From: Dyella sedimenti
GTDB lineage: Bacteria; Pseudomonadota; Gammaproteobacteria; Xanthomonadales; Rhodanobacteraceae
Reading direction: 5' to 3'
Assembly (NCBI RefSeq): GCF_022760995.1
Contig: NZ_JAKWJO010000009.1
Coordinates: 62,001 to 126,000, forward strand
Length of the DNA: 64,000 nucleotides
Part shown: in pieces, positions 34,101 through 41,340 of the stretch
How positions within the stretch are numbered: the first letter of the stretch is position 1
How the letters are laid out: every line of letters begins with the position of its first letter
Program-made: the position numbers and the translations under genes
The notes under the pieces: generated by a model
Seen by the model: the letters and a program-made list of their open reading frames with translations, nothing else
What the model was told of the DNA's origin: nothing
Databases searched by the model: none

Positions 34101-36518
34101 ATGCTGCTCATCGGTTGGCTTGTTGCCCTGGTCGCCCTGCTCGGTTTCGCTTTCGCCGGCCGCGGCTGGCTGGCCTGGGTATCGGCGGTGGCCGTGCTGT
34201 TCGCCACCTGGGCGCTGCGCGGCGTGGATTCGCCACGGCTTATGTATGTGTCGCTCGCCATCGCCGCCTTGCTCGCCCTGGCCACCGGCTGGCCGCCGCT
34301 GCGGCGCGCGCTGTTCGCGCGGGCACTGCTGCCGCGGCTGGGCAAGGTGATGCCCCGCCTGGGCGATACCGAGCGCATCGCGCTGGAAGCCGGCACCGTG
34401 TGGTGGGATGCGCAGATCTTCTCGGGCATGCCCGATTGGGAAGCCTTGCTGCGCTTCGAATGCAAGCCGCTGAGTCCGCGCGAGCAGGCTTTCCTCGATG
34501 GCCCGGTGACTCGCCTGTGCGAGATGCTGGACGACTGGCGGATCGAGCAGGACCGCGACCTGCCACCCGAGGTATGGGAGTTCATCAAGCGCGAGCGCTT
34601 CTTCGGCATGGTGCTGCCCGAGCAGTATGGCGGACTGGGCCTGTCGGAGCTCGGCCATTCGCGCGTGGTTACGCGCATCGCCACCCGCTCGGTGGCCGCG
34701 GCGGTGACGGTGATGGTGCCCAACTCGCTCGGGCCCGGCGAGCTGCTGCTGCACTACGGCACCGAGGAACAGAAGCTGCGCTACCTGCCGCGCCTGGCCG
34801 ACGGCCGCGAGGTGCCCTGCTTCGCGCTGACCGGCCCCGAGGCCGGTTCCGATGCCGCGGCCACCCAGTCCGAGGGCATCGTGACCTGGGGCAAGTGGCA
34901 GGGCGAGGACGTGATCGGCCTGCGCCTGAATTGGAACAAGCGCTATATCACCCTCGCGCCGGTCGCGACCCTGATCGGCCTGGCCTTCCGCCTGAAGGAC
35001 CCGGATGGGCTGCTGGGCGGCCCCGCCGACCGCGGCATCACCTGTGCGCTGATTCCCCGCGACCTGCCCGGCGTGGTGATCGGCAACCACCACGACCCGA
35101 TGGGCGTGCCGTTCGCCAACGGCCCGATCGAGGGACACGACGTGTTCGTGCCGATCGACGCCATCATCGGCGGCGTGGCGCAGGTCGGCCATGGCTGGCG
35201 CATGCTGATGGAAAGCCTGGCCGCGGGCCGTTCGATCTCGCTGCCCGCGCTGGCGGTGGGCGCGGCGCAGATGGCCACGCGCATCTGCGGCGCCTACGCC
35301 ACCGTGCGCGAACAGTTCGACACGCCGATCGGCCGCTTCGAGGGCATCGAGGAACCGCTGGCGCGCATCGCCGGCCTCACCTACCTGATGACGGCCACGC
35401 GCACGCTCACCTGCGGCGCGCTGGATGCCGGCGAGAAGCCGGCCGTGCTCGGCTCCATCGCCAAGGCCTACCTGACCGAGGCGATGCGCGAGGTGGTCAG
35501 CGACGCCATGGACATCCGCGCCGGCGCCGCCATCCAGCGCGGCCCGCGCAACGCGCTCTCGCGCATGTGGATGTCGGTGCCGATCGGCATCACGGTGGAA
35601 GGCGCCAACATCCTCACCCGCTCGATGATCATCTACGGCCAGGGCGCGATCCGCTGCCATCCCTGGGTGCAGAAGCTGATCGCGGCCATCGACGCGAAGG
35701 ACCTGGCCGCGGTCGACCGCGGCGCCTTCGGCTATCTCAACTTCGTGTTCACCCGCGGCGTGCGCGCCCTGTTGCTGGGGCTGAGCGGCGCCCGACTGGC
35801 CCGCGTGCCGGCCGGCAGCGAGCTGCGCCGCCAGTACCAGCACCTGACCCGCTATGCCTCGGCGTTCGCCTTCGTCTCCGACCTGTGCATGGCCACCCTG
35901 GGCGGCTCGCTGAAGCGGCGCGAGAAGATCTCCGGCCGGCTGGCCGACGCGCTGGCCTGGCAGTACCTGGCCGCCGCCACGCTCAAGCGCTACCACGACG
36001 AGCCCAAGCTCGCCGCCAGCTACGACCTGGCCCGCTGGGGCGTGGCGCTGGCGCTGTTCCGCACGCAGGAGGCCTTGCGCGGGGTGCTGGACAACCTGCC
36101 CTCGCCCTTCGCCGCCGGCTTCGCACGCCGACTGGTGTTTCCGCTCGGCGCCCGTTTCCGCCCGCCATCGGACCGGCTGGGCCAGCGCGTGGCGCGCGCG
36201 ATCCTGGAAGACCGCGAGGCGCGCATCCACCTTACCGGGGACATCCACGTGCCCGGTCCCGACGAGCCCGGCCTGGGCCAGCTGGAGGCGGCGCTGGACA
36301 AGGCGGTACGCGCCCTCCCGGTGGAAACCAAGCTGCGCGATGCCGTGCGCGCCGGCCAGCTCGACCGGGGCTCCCGCGACGACCTGGACCAGCGCGCGCT
36401 GGCCGCCGGCATCATCAGCGCCGAGGAGTACGCCGCGCTCGACGAGGCCAATGAGGCACGCGACGCGGCAGTGCAGGTCGATGCGTTCGCCCCCGACACC
36501 TACAAGCAATTGCGCTAA
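34101..36518 (+). CDS. fadE: acyl-CoA dehydrogenase, FadE type
   Basis: An 805-residue, membrane-anchored acyl-CoA dehydrogenase, close to the 814 of E. coli FadE, performing the first step of beta-oxidation. GGAGGAGA before ATG 34101 fixes the start. N-terminal hydrophobic helices (about residues 1-70) are followed by the FAD-enzyme core: YGGLGLSELGHSRVVTRIATRS, FALTGPEAGSDAAATQ, the ITVEGANILTRSMIIYGQG segment and a FadE-specific C-terminal domain. DegV follows after about 100 bases in the same direction. Confidence 0.94.
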   Translation: MLLIGWLVALVALLGFAFAGRGWLAWVSAVAVLFATWALRGVDSPRLMYVSLAIAALLALATGWPPLRRALFARALLPRLGKVMPRLGDTERIALEAGTVWWDAQIFSGMPDWEALLRFECKPLSPREQAFLDGPVTRLCEMLDDWRIEQDRDLPPEVWEFIKRERFFGMVLPEQYGGLGLSELGHSRVVTRIATRSVAAAVTVMVPNSLGPGELLLHYGTEEQKLRYLPRLADGREVPCFALTGPEAGSDAAATQSEGIVTWGKWQGEDVIGLRLNWNKRYITLAPVATLIGLAFRLKDPDGLLGGPADRGITCALIPRDLPGVVIGNHHDPMGVPFANGPIEGHDVFVPIDAIIGGVAQVGHGWRMLMESLAAGRSISLPALAVGAAQMATRICGAYATVREQFDTPIGRFEGIEEPLARIAGLTYLMTATRTLTCGALDAGEKPAVLGSIAKAYLTEAMREVVSDAMDIRAGAAIQRGPRNALSRMWMSVPIGITVEGANILTRSMIIYGQGAIRCHPWVQKLIAAIDAKDLAAVDRGAFGYLNFVFTRGVRALLLGLSGARLARVPAGSELRRQYQHLTRYASAFAFVSDLCMATLGGSLKRREKISGRLADALAWQYLAAATLKRYHDEPKLAASYDLARWGVALALFRTQEALRGVLDNLPSPFAAGFARRLVFPLGARFRPPSDRLGQRVARAILEDREARIHLTGDIHVPGPDEPGLGQLEAALDKAVRALPVETKLRDAVRAGQLDRGSRDDLDQRALAAGIISAEEYAALDEANEARDAAVQVDAFAPDTYKQLR

Positions 36519-36619
36519 CAGCCGACAGGAGAAACCGGCACCACCCTATTCCCATCGTCGGGGTCGGCAGCTACTCGGGCGCGTGCTATGTTGGCCGCGC
36601 CACAGACTGGGGGTGACCG

Positions 36620-37564
36620 ATGCGGATGGGGCTGGCCATCGATGCGTCCTGCGACTTGCCGCAGGCGTTCCTGCAGAAGCACAACATCGCGGTGATGCCC
36701 ATCACCATCCGGGTCGACGACGAGGTCTTCCTGGACAACCGCAGCCAGGTCGAGCTGCATCGCTTTCTCGACCGCAACCTTGGCAGCCGCAGCCATTCGG
36801 CGGAAACCGAGCCGTGCTCGATCGAGGACGTGCAGCGGCTGTTCCTCGACAAGCTGGTGCTGGAGCAGGACTGCGTGTTCTGCCTCACCATCACCGCCAC
36901 GCGCAGCGCGATCAACGACCACGTGATCAAGGCCAGCTTCGCGGTGCTGAAGAACTATCGCGAGGTGCGCGAGAAGAACAACATCGCGGGCCCCTTCCTG
37001 ATGCGCGTGATCGACACCCGCAGCCTGTTCGCCGGCTCGGCCCCCGCCATCGTCGAGGCCGTGCGCCTGATCGAGGCGGGCGAAACGCCGGCGGCGATCC
37101 GCGAGCGGCTCACCTACATCGCCAACAACTCCTACGGCTACATGCTGCCGCGCGACCTGTACTACCTGCGCGCCCGCGCCAAGAAGAAGGGCGACCGCAG
37201 CGTGGGCCTGGTCAGCGCCGTGCTCGGCTCCGCGCTGGACATCAAGCCGCTGCTGCGCGGCTATCGCGGCGAGACCGGCCCGGTGGGCAAGGTGCGCGGC
37301 TTCGAGCATGGCGCCGAGACGCTGTTCGACTACACGGCCAAGCGCGTGCATGCCGGCCTGCTGGTGCCGGTCGTGTGCGTGAGCTACGGCGGCGATCTGG
37401 CGGAACTGCCCAAGCTGCCGGGCTATGCCGGCCTGCGCGCGGCCTGCGAGGAATGCGGCGTGGAGCTGATGGAGGCCCCGATGAGCATCACCGGCATGGT
37501 CAACGTGGGCGAAGGCGCGGTGACCCTGGGCTTCGCCGCCGAGGAACACGTCACCGAATTCTAG
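36620..37564 (+). CDS. DegV family protein
   Basis: A 314-residue fatty-acid-binding protein of the DegV fold. Its N-terminus is GLAIDASCDLPQAF with the conserved Asp/Ser-binding pattern, and the lid region includes the SHSAETEPCS segment that contacts the lipid carboxylate. In Firmicutes the family (FakB) presents fatty acids to FakA kinase; FakA is not in this window and its presence is not implied. GGGGGTGA precedes the ATG. The position after fadE fits a role in fatty-acid handling. Confidence 0.88.
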   Translation: MRMGLAIDASCDLPQAFLQKHNIAVMPITIRVDDEVFLDNRSQVELHRFLDRNLGSRSHSAETEPCSIEDVQRLFLDKLVLEQDCVFCLTITATRSAINDHVIKASFAVLKNYREVREKNNIAGPFLMRVIDTRSLFAGSAPAIVEAVRLIEAGETPAAIRERLTYIANNSYGYMLPRDLYYLRARAKKKGDRSVGLVSAVLGSALDIKPLLRGYRGETGPVGKVRGFEHGAETLFDYTAKRVHAGLLVPVVCVSYGGDLAELPKLPGYAGLRAACEECGVELMEAPMSITGMVNVGEGAVTLGFAAEEHVTEF

Positions 37565-37572
37565 GTCAAGCC

Positions 37573-38235
37573 ATGCTCGGCTCCGGCATGGAATACTCCA
37601 ACCTCATGATCCGACTGTGCCTGCTGATCCTGCTCGCCTGGCTCGCCATGCCGGCCGCCGCCGGCACGGCCTACCAGTGCACCGCCGCCGACGGCCGCAC
37701 CGCCTACCAGGACAAGCCCTGCGCGGCCGGACAGCGCCAACAGGTGCTGCAACTGGACGATTCGCAGCCCGCGGCGCCAGCTTCCATTCCAGCACCGCCA
37801 CCGGCCGCAACACCCCCTCCGCCGCCACCGCCCGAACCACAGGCGCCTCCCGCTCCGTTGCCGCTGATGTATGGCTGCGTGCGCGCCACCGACGGCAAGG
37901 CTTATATCAGCAGCAACGGCGATCCCCAGCCCTACCAGGTGCCCTACGGCATCCTCGGCGCCAGTTCGTTTTCCCTGTCGCAGGTCTACGGCCCGCCCGG
38001 CGCGGGCGCCTCGGCCCCCGAACTCAACCGGGGCCGCATCACCCCGGGCCTGATCGCCAGCCGCTACGTGTGGGTGCAGGACCAGTGCCGCGAACTCAGC
38101 CGCGCGGAAACCTGCCGCGCCCTGCGCGACGCCTACGACGACAACGCCACCCGGCTGCAGCACGCCTTCAAGAGCGACCAGCCGCCGCTGGAGCGAAAGG
38201 ACCGCGAGCTGCGCGAGCAGCTGCGCAACTGCTGA
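37573..38235 (+). CDS. DUF4124 domain-containing secreted protein
   Basis: A 220-residue protein with an N-terminal signal or anchor (IRLCLLILLAWLAMPAAA) and a DUF4124 domain (AYQCTAADGRTAYQDKPCAAGQRQ) near residues 33-60. A Pro/Ala-rich linker (residues 75-105) leads to a second compact part with paired Cys (GCVRATDGKAYIS) and a coiled-coil-like acidic/basic C-terminus ending in CXX. ATG 37573, 37588 and 37606 are all in frame; the first has AGGTCAAG upstream. Cell-envelope role is inferred only. Confidence 0.8.
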   Translation: MLGSGMEYSNLMIRLCLLILLAWLAMPAAAGTAYQCTAADGRTAYQDKPCAAGQRQQVLQLDDSQPAAPASIPAPPPAATPPPPPPPEPQAPPAPLPLMYGCVRATDGKAYISSNGDPQPYQVPYGILGASSFSLSQVYGPPGAGASAPELNRGRITPGLIASRYVWVQDQCRELSRAETCRALRDAYDDNATRLQHAFKSDQPPLERKDRELREQLRNC

Positions 38236-38295
38236 ATGTTGCGCATTCCTTGCGCAAAGCCATGCAAGTGCCCGCCACGCAAGGCCGCCGCGCGG

Positions 38296-38479
38296 TTATC
38301 CACATGGTTGCCACCAGGCTATCCCCGTTCGCTGTGGACAACCCGCCAGGCCATGGCGTGGATTTGACCAGGATGATGAAAGCCACGCGCCGGCAAGCAC
38401 TTGGCGCACCTATCCACAGGCTTGCCCCACGGCCATCCACACAGGCTGTGGACAACCCGAGGCCAAGAACCTATTCACA
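38296..38479. promoter_or_regulatory. cluster of six DnaA-box-like 9-mers
   Basis: The perfect box TTATCCACA is at 38296-38304. TGTGGACAA (complement TTGTCCACA) is at 38333-38341 and 38447-38455, CTATCCACA at 38410-38418, CCATCCACA at 38433-38441 and CTATTCACA at 38471-38479. Four lie on one strand and two on the other within 184 non-coding bases after the DUF4124 gene. This could be a DnaA-binding locus; no AT-rich unwinding element or replication gene is adjacent. Confidence 0.55.
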
Positions 38480-38522
38480 GGGAGATGTCGAACGCTACGG
38501 CAAGTCCGCACCCTCACCCCAA

Positions 38523-38545
38523 CCCCTCTCCCGACGGGAGAGGGG
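38523..38545. terminator. hairpin repeat, likely terminator
   Basis: CCCCTCTCCC pairs perfectly with GGGAGAGGGG around a three-base loop. This C/T-rich hairpin is a widespread intergenic element in proteobacterial genomes, usually found near transcript ends. Confidence 0.6.
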
Positions 38546-38580
38546 CTAGTCGAAGCGGGCGAGGATGGATGATCCGGCCA

Positions 38581-38605
38581 AGCGACGACTTCGAACAGGC
38601 TCTAA
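38581..38605. repeat. dispersed 24-base repeat (tail of the composite element)
   Basis: AGCGACGACTTCGAACAGGC followed by TCTA matches 18159-18182 in 23 of 24 positions. It appears here without the inverted partner, so it is probably a remnant or a shorter relative of the composite element between cls and the MFS gene. Confidence 0.7.
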
Positions 38606-38843
38606 GCCCTCAGTCCATCGCCGCGCCGCGGGGTAGCCGCTGGGTGTAGCGGAAGGAGAAGCCGATTCGGCTTGCGAGGGCTGCAGGGCTTGTATCTATC
38701 GCAGTGCTGCGCTTCCTCTCCGCCATGGCGCGTTGCGGGGTAGCGGCGCCGTTCGAGGTAGCACGTCACTCATCAGGCTGGCCTCGGTCCACCGGGCTTG
38801 TATTCAACACGGCGCTGCGAGCCTGTGAGGCCATTCTCTTTGG

Positions 38844-38879
38844 GTTACTTTTCTCTTGGGCCAGCAAGAGAAAAGTGAC
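38844..38879. repeat. long hairpin element, probable dispersed repeat
   Basis: CTTTTCTCTTG and CAAGAGAAAAG form an 11-base perfect stem, extended by partial pairing of GTTA and TGAC, around a six-base loop. Elements of this shape are frequent in the intergenic DNA of related Xanthomonadales, by general knowledge. The surrounding 38606-39060 has no gene. Confidence 0.5.
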
Positions 38880-39081
38880 TCGGCGGCCCCACGGGGACTA
38901 GCTTCGCGTCGCCGGCAGGGCGTCGAAACGCCCGCCGCGTCCCACGGGGACTCCCTTCGATCGTAGGCGGCAAACTGGCGATAAGGCGACAACCGGGAAC
39001 CGGCGCTACTGGATCCCGGCCCTTGCCCCCTTTTGTGGGGTGCGCCGGGATGACGAGCCGTGGGAACCGGGGTGAAAGGCG

Positions 39082-39105
39082 GTCGCGCACAGGGTGCGCT
39101 CCTAC
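39082..39105 (-). repeat. single REP-like arm
   Basis: The 24 bases are the complement of the REP-like arms at 3691 and 17985, ending GCTCCTAC. No inverted partner is present nearby, but flanking bases (about 39020-39140) resemble the right half of the composite element at 18030-18150. Confidence 0.8.
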
Positions 39106-39143
39106 AAAAAAGGGGGGAGGGCGATCAGCGTTGGGGCTCAGGT

Positions 39144-39926
39144 CTAGAACCCGTAGTTGAGGAAGCCGCCGTCCACGCCCAGCACCTGGCCGGTGACGTA
39201 GCTCGCCGCCGGCAGGCACAGGAAGGCGATCGCCGCCGCCACTTCCTCCGGCTCGCCGATGCGGCGCAGCGGCGTGCGGTCGAGCACCTCGTCCAGGTAT
39301 TCGTCATTGGCCAGCGCCGGTTCCGAGCGCTGCGTGCGGATGTACCACGGCGCCACCGCGTTGACGCGGATGCCGTCGGCCGCCCACTCCGCCGCCAGGT
39401 TGCGCGTGAGCTGGTGCAGCGCCGCCTTGGTCATGCCATAGGGCGAGCCGGTGCGCACATGCGTGATGCCGGATACCGAGCCCACGTTGACGATGGCCGC
39501 GTTGGCGTGCTGCACCAGCTGCGGATGCGCCAGCCGGCACATCTCGAAGGCGGAGAACAGGTTCTGCTCGAAGATCGCGCGGTACTCCTCCTCGCGATAG
39601 GCCAACGTGGCGGCCGGCTGGTTGCCGCCCGCGTTGTTGACCAGCAGCGACAGCGGCGCACCCAGGTCGGCGATCCAGTCGAACACCGCCAGGCGTTCCT
39701 CCTGCTCGCCGAGGTCGGCGCCGAAGGCCAGCACCTCGATGCCGGGAAAGTCGTCCAGCAATTCGATGCGCACCTGTTCCAGGTAGTCGGCGTCGCGCGC
39801 CACCAACAGCAGGTTGGCGCCCAGCCCGGCCAGTTCGCGCGCCGTGGCGTAACCGATGCCCTTGCTGGCGCCGGTGACCAAGGCGGTATGTCCCTGCAAT
39901 TGCCATGCGTCGATGCGTGCGTTCAT
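39144..39926 (-). CDS. SDR-family oxidoreductase, tropinone-reductase-like
   Basis: A 260-residue classical short-chain dehydrogenase. TGASKGIG (nucleotide binding) lies near residue 19, NNAGG near 95, an active-site Ser in VGSVSG, and the catalytic YGMTK motif follows; the C-terminal GQVLGVDGGFLNYG is typical of the tropinone-reductase-like SDRs. The ATG at 39926 is the first codon giving normal family length. It is divergent from an ABC ATPase gene across about 115 bases. Confidence 0.9.
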   Translation of the reverse strand: MNARIDAWQLQGHTALVTGASKGIGYATARELAGLGANLLLVARDADYLEQVRIELLDDFPGIEVLAFGADLGEQEERLAVFDWIADLGAPLSLLVNNAGGNQPAATLAYREEEYRAIFEQNLFSAFEMCRLAHPQLVQHANAAIVNVGSVSGITHVRTGSPYGMTKAALHQLTRNLAAEWAADGIRVNAVAPWYIRTQRSEPALANDEYLDEVLDRTPLRRIGEPEEVAAAIAFLCLPAASYVTGQVLGVDGGFLNYGF

Positions 39927-40041
39927 GCCGATGAGCTTAGAGCCTGCCTCCCGGCCACGCCAGCAGATCGGCTCCCTGGCGAATGGACGTCCAGACCGTC
40001 GGGGCTTGGCAACGCCGTCCGCTGCAGGCATGGTGGAACGC

Positions 40042-40866
40042 ATGAACGCCCACCGCCCTGACGAACTGGCCTCCGTGCCGCTGCTGCAGATCGACGGCGC
40101 CAGCGTGATGCGCGGCGACCGCCTCATCCTCGACGACTTCAGCCTGCGCATCGGCGCCGGCGAGCACACCGCCATCCTGGGCGCCAACGGCGCCGGCAAG
40201 TCGACGCTGGTCCGCCTGGTCACGCGCGAACTCTATCCTCTGGCGCGGGAGGACGGCACGCCTTCCATGCGCGTGTTCGGCCGCGACCGCTGGAACGTCT
40301 CGGAACTGCGCGGCCTGCTCGGCATCGTCTCGCCCTCGCTGCAGGACGACTGCACCAGCGATCCGTCGCTGGACGTGACCGAGGCGGTGCTGTCCAGCTT
40401 CTTCGCCGCGCGGCGGCTGGGGCTGGACCACCGCGTCACCGCCGCCATGCGCGAGCGCGCCGGCGAGGCGCTGGCCCAGGCCGGCGCCACCCACCTGCTC
40501 GGCCGCCACATGGCCAGCCTGTCCACCGGCGAGGCACGCCGCGTGCTGATCGCGCGGGCGCTGGTGCACCGTCCGCGCGCGCTGCTGCTGGACGAGCCCT
40601 GCGCCGGCCTGGACATGGCCAGCCGACGGCGCTTCCTGGAAGGCCTGCGCGGCCTCGCGCGCGGCGGCACCACCCTGCTGCTGGTGACCCATCACATCGA
40701 GGAAATCCTGCCGGAGATCGGGCGCGTCGTGCTGCTGCGCGACGGCCGCCTGCTGCGCCAGGGCCGCAAGGCCGAGGTGCTCACTGACGAGGCACTGTCG
40801 TCCACCTTCGGCATGCCGGTACGCGTGCAGCGCCACGGCGACTACTACAACGCCGCGCTCGAGTGA
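40042..40866 (+). CDS. ABC transporter ATP-binding protein
   Basis: A 274-residue ATPase with Walker A GANGAGKST, signature LSTGEARR, Walker B ALLLDEPCAGLD and the H-loop THHIEEI. The signature is LSTGE rather than the usual LSGGQ, as in the ModF/YfeB-like stand-alone ATPase group. No permease or binding protein adjoins, so the partner is unknown or it acts without a membrane subunit. GGTGGAAC precedes ATG 40042; ATG 40030 is in frame. Confidence 0.85.
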   Translation: MNAHRPDELASVPLLQIDGASVMRGDRLILDDFSLRIGAGEHTAILGANGAGKSTLVRLVTRELYPLAREDGTPSMRVFGRDRWNVSELRGLLGIVSPSLQDDCTSDPSLDVTEAVLSSFFAARRLGLDHRVTAAMRERAGEALAQAGATHLLGRHMASLSTGEARRVLIARALVHRPRALLLDEPCAGLDMASRRRFLEGLRGLARGGTTLLLVTHHIEEILPEIGRVVLLRDGRLLRQGRKAEVLTDEALSSTFGMPVRVQRHGDYYNAALE

Positions 40867-40921
40867 CCGCCGCTTGACGCTCCTCCCGGCCGGGCGTACC
40901 GTGCGCGGGCTGGCGGTTTTT

Positions 40922-40945
40922 ATCCTTTCATCGCGATGAAAGGAT
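40922..40945. promoter_or_regulatory. 24-base perfect palindrome upstream of the cobalamin riboswitch
   Basis: ATCCTTTCATCG at 40922-40933 is followed directly by its exact complement CGATGAAAGGAT at 40934-40945. It ends at the first bases of the riboswitch leader, is not followed by a T-tract and lies where a promoter for metE should be, so it is better read as an operator than a terminator. Confidence 0.55.
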
Positions 40946-41115
40946 GGAATTAAAAGGGAAGCCGGTGCGGCCCTCTCGGGCCCATGCCGGCGCTGCCCCG
41001 CAGCGGTAGGTGGAAACGATCTTCGCCATACGCACTGGCCCCTCCGGGCTGGGAAGCGGCGAACCGTAGGCGAGGCCCAGCCTCACGTCCACGAGCCCGA
41101 AGACCTGCCCCAGCC
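40946..41115 (+). promoter_or_regulatory. cobalamin (B12) riboswitch
   Basis: The conserved parts of the adenosylcobalamin riboswitch appear in order: AAAAGGGAAGCCGGTG (about 40952-40966), GGCGCTGCCCCGCAGCGGTA (about 40989-41008), CACTGG (41033-41038) with GGGAAGCGGCGAA (41051-41063) and the B12 box AGCCCGAAGACCTGCC (41094-41110). Binding of cobalamin should shut down metE, whose product is needed only without the B12-dependent methionine synthase. A hairpin CGGGAGGC / GCCTCCCG at 41116-41136 follows; no terminator T-tract is seen, so control may be translational or use the long leader. Confidence 0.93.
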
Positions 41116-41340
41116 GGGAGGCTTGCCGCCTCCCGCCAGACCTGGCGCTTCCGAGGGGAGGCGGCCCGGGCCCGCGCCACGGCCATCGCCGGGGCGCGTC
41201 GTCCCGTGCCCCTTGCCGCGGCGGCGCCGGTTCGCCCGAGGGGGCGAAGGTCGCTGTCGCCGCGGTCGGCGCCATTCCGGGCACCCGGCCGTGCGCGGTT
41301 CCTTCGTTCCTCATTCATCACGAATCGAGGACACGCACAC
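41116..41340 (+). other. metE 5' leader downstream of the riboswitch
   Basis: About 225 GC-rich bases between the aptamer and the metE start. The first part holds the 8-base-stem hairpin at 41116-41136, and the rest shows no gene. The Shine-Dalgarno (CGAGGA) lies just before ATG 41341. The leader is unusually long for a B12-riboswitch expression platform. Confidence 0.45.

Noticed and set aside
38704..38901. A 65-codon frame in the repeat block
   Set aside because: It runs across the long hairpin element, has no ribosome-binding site and no family features.
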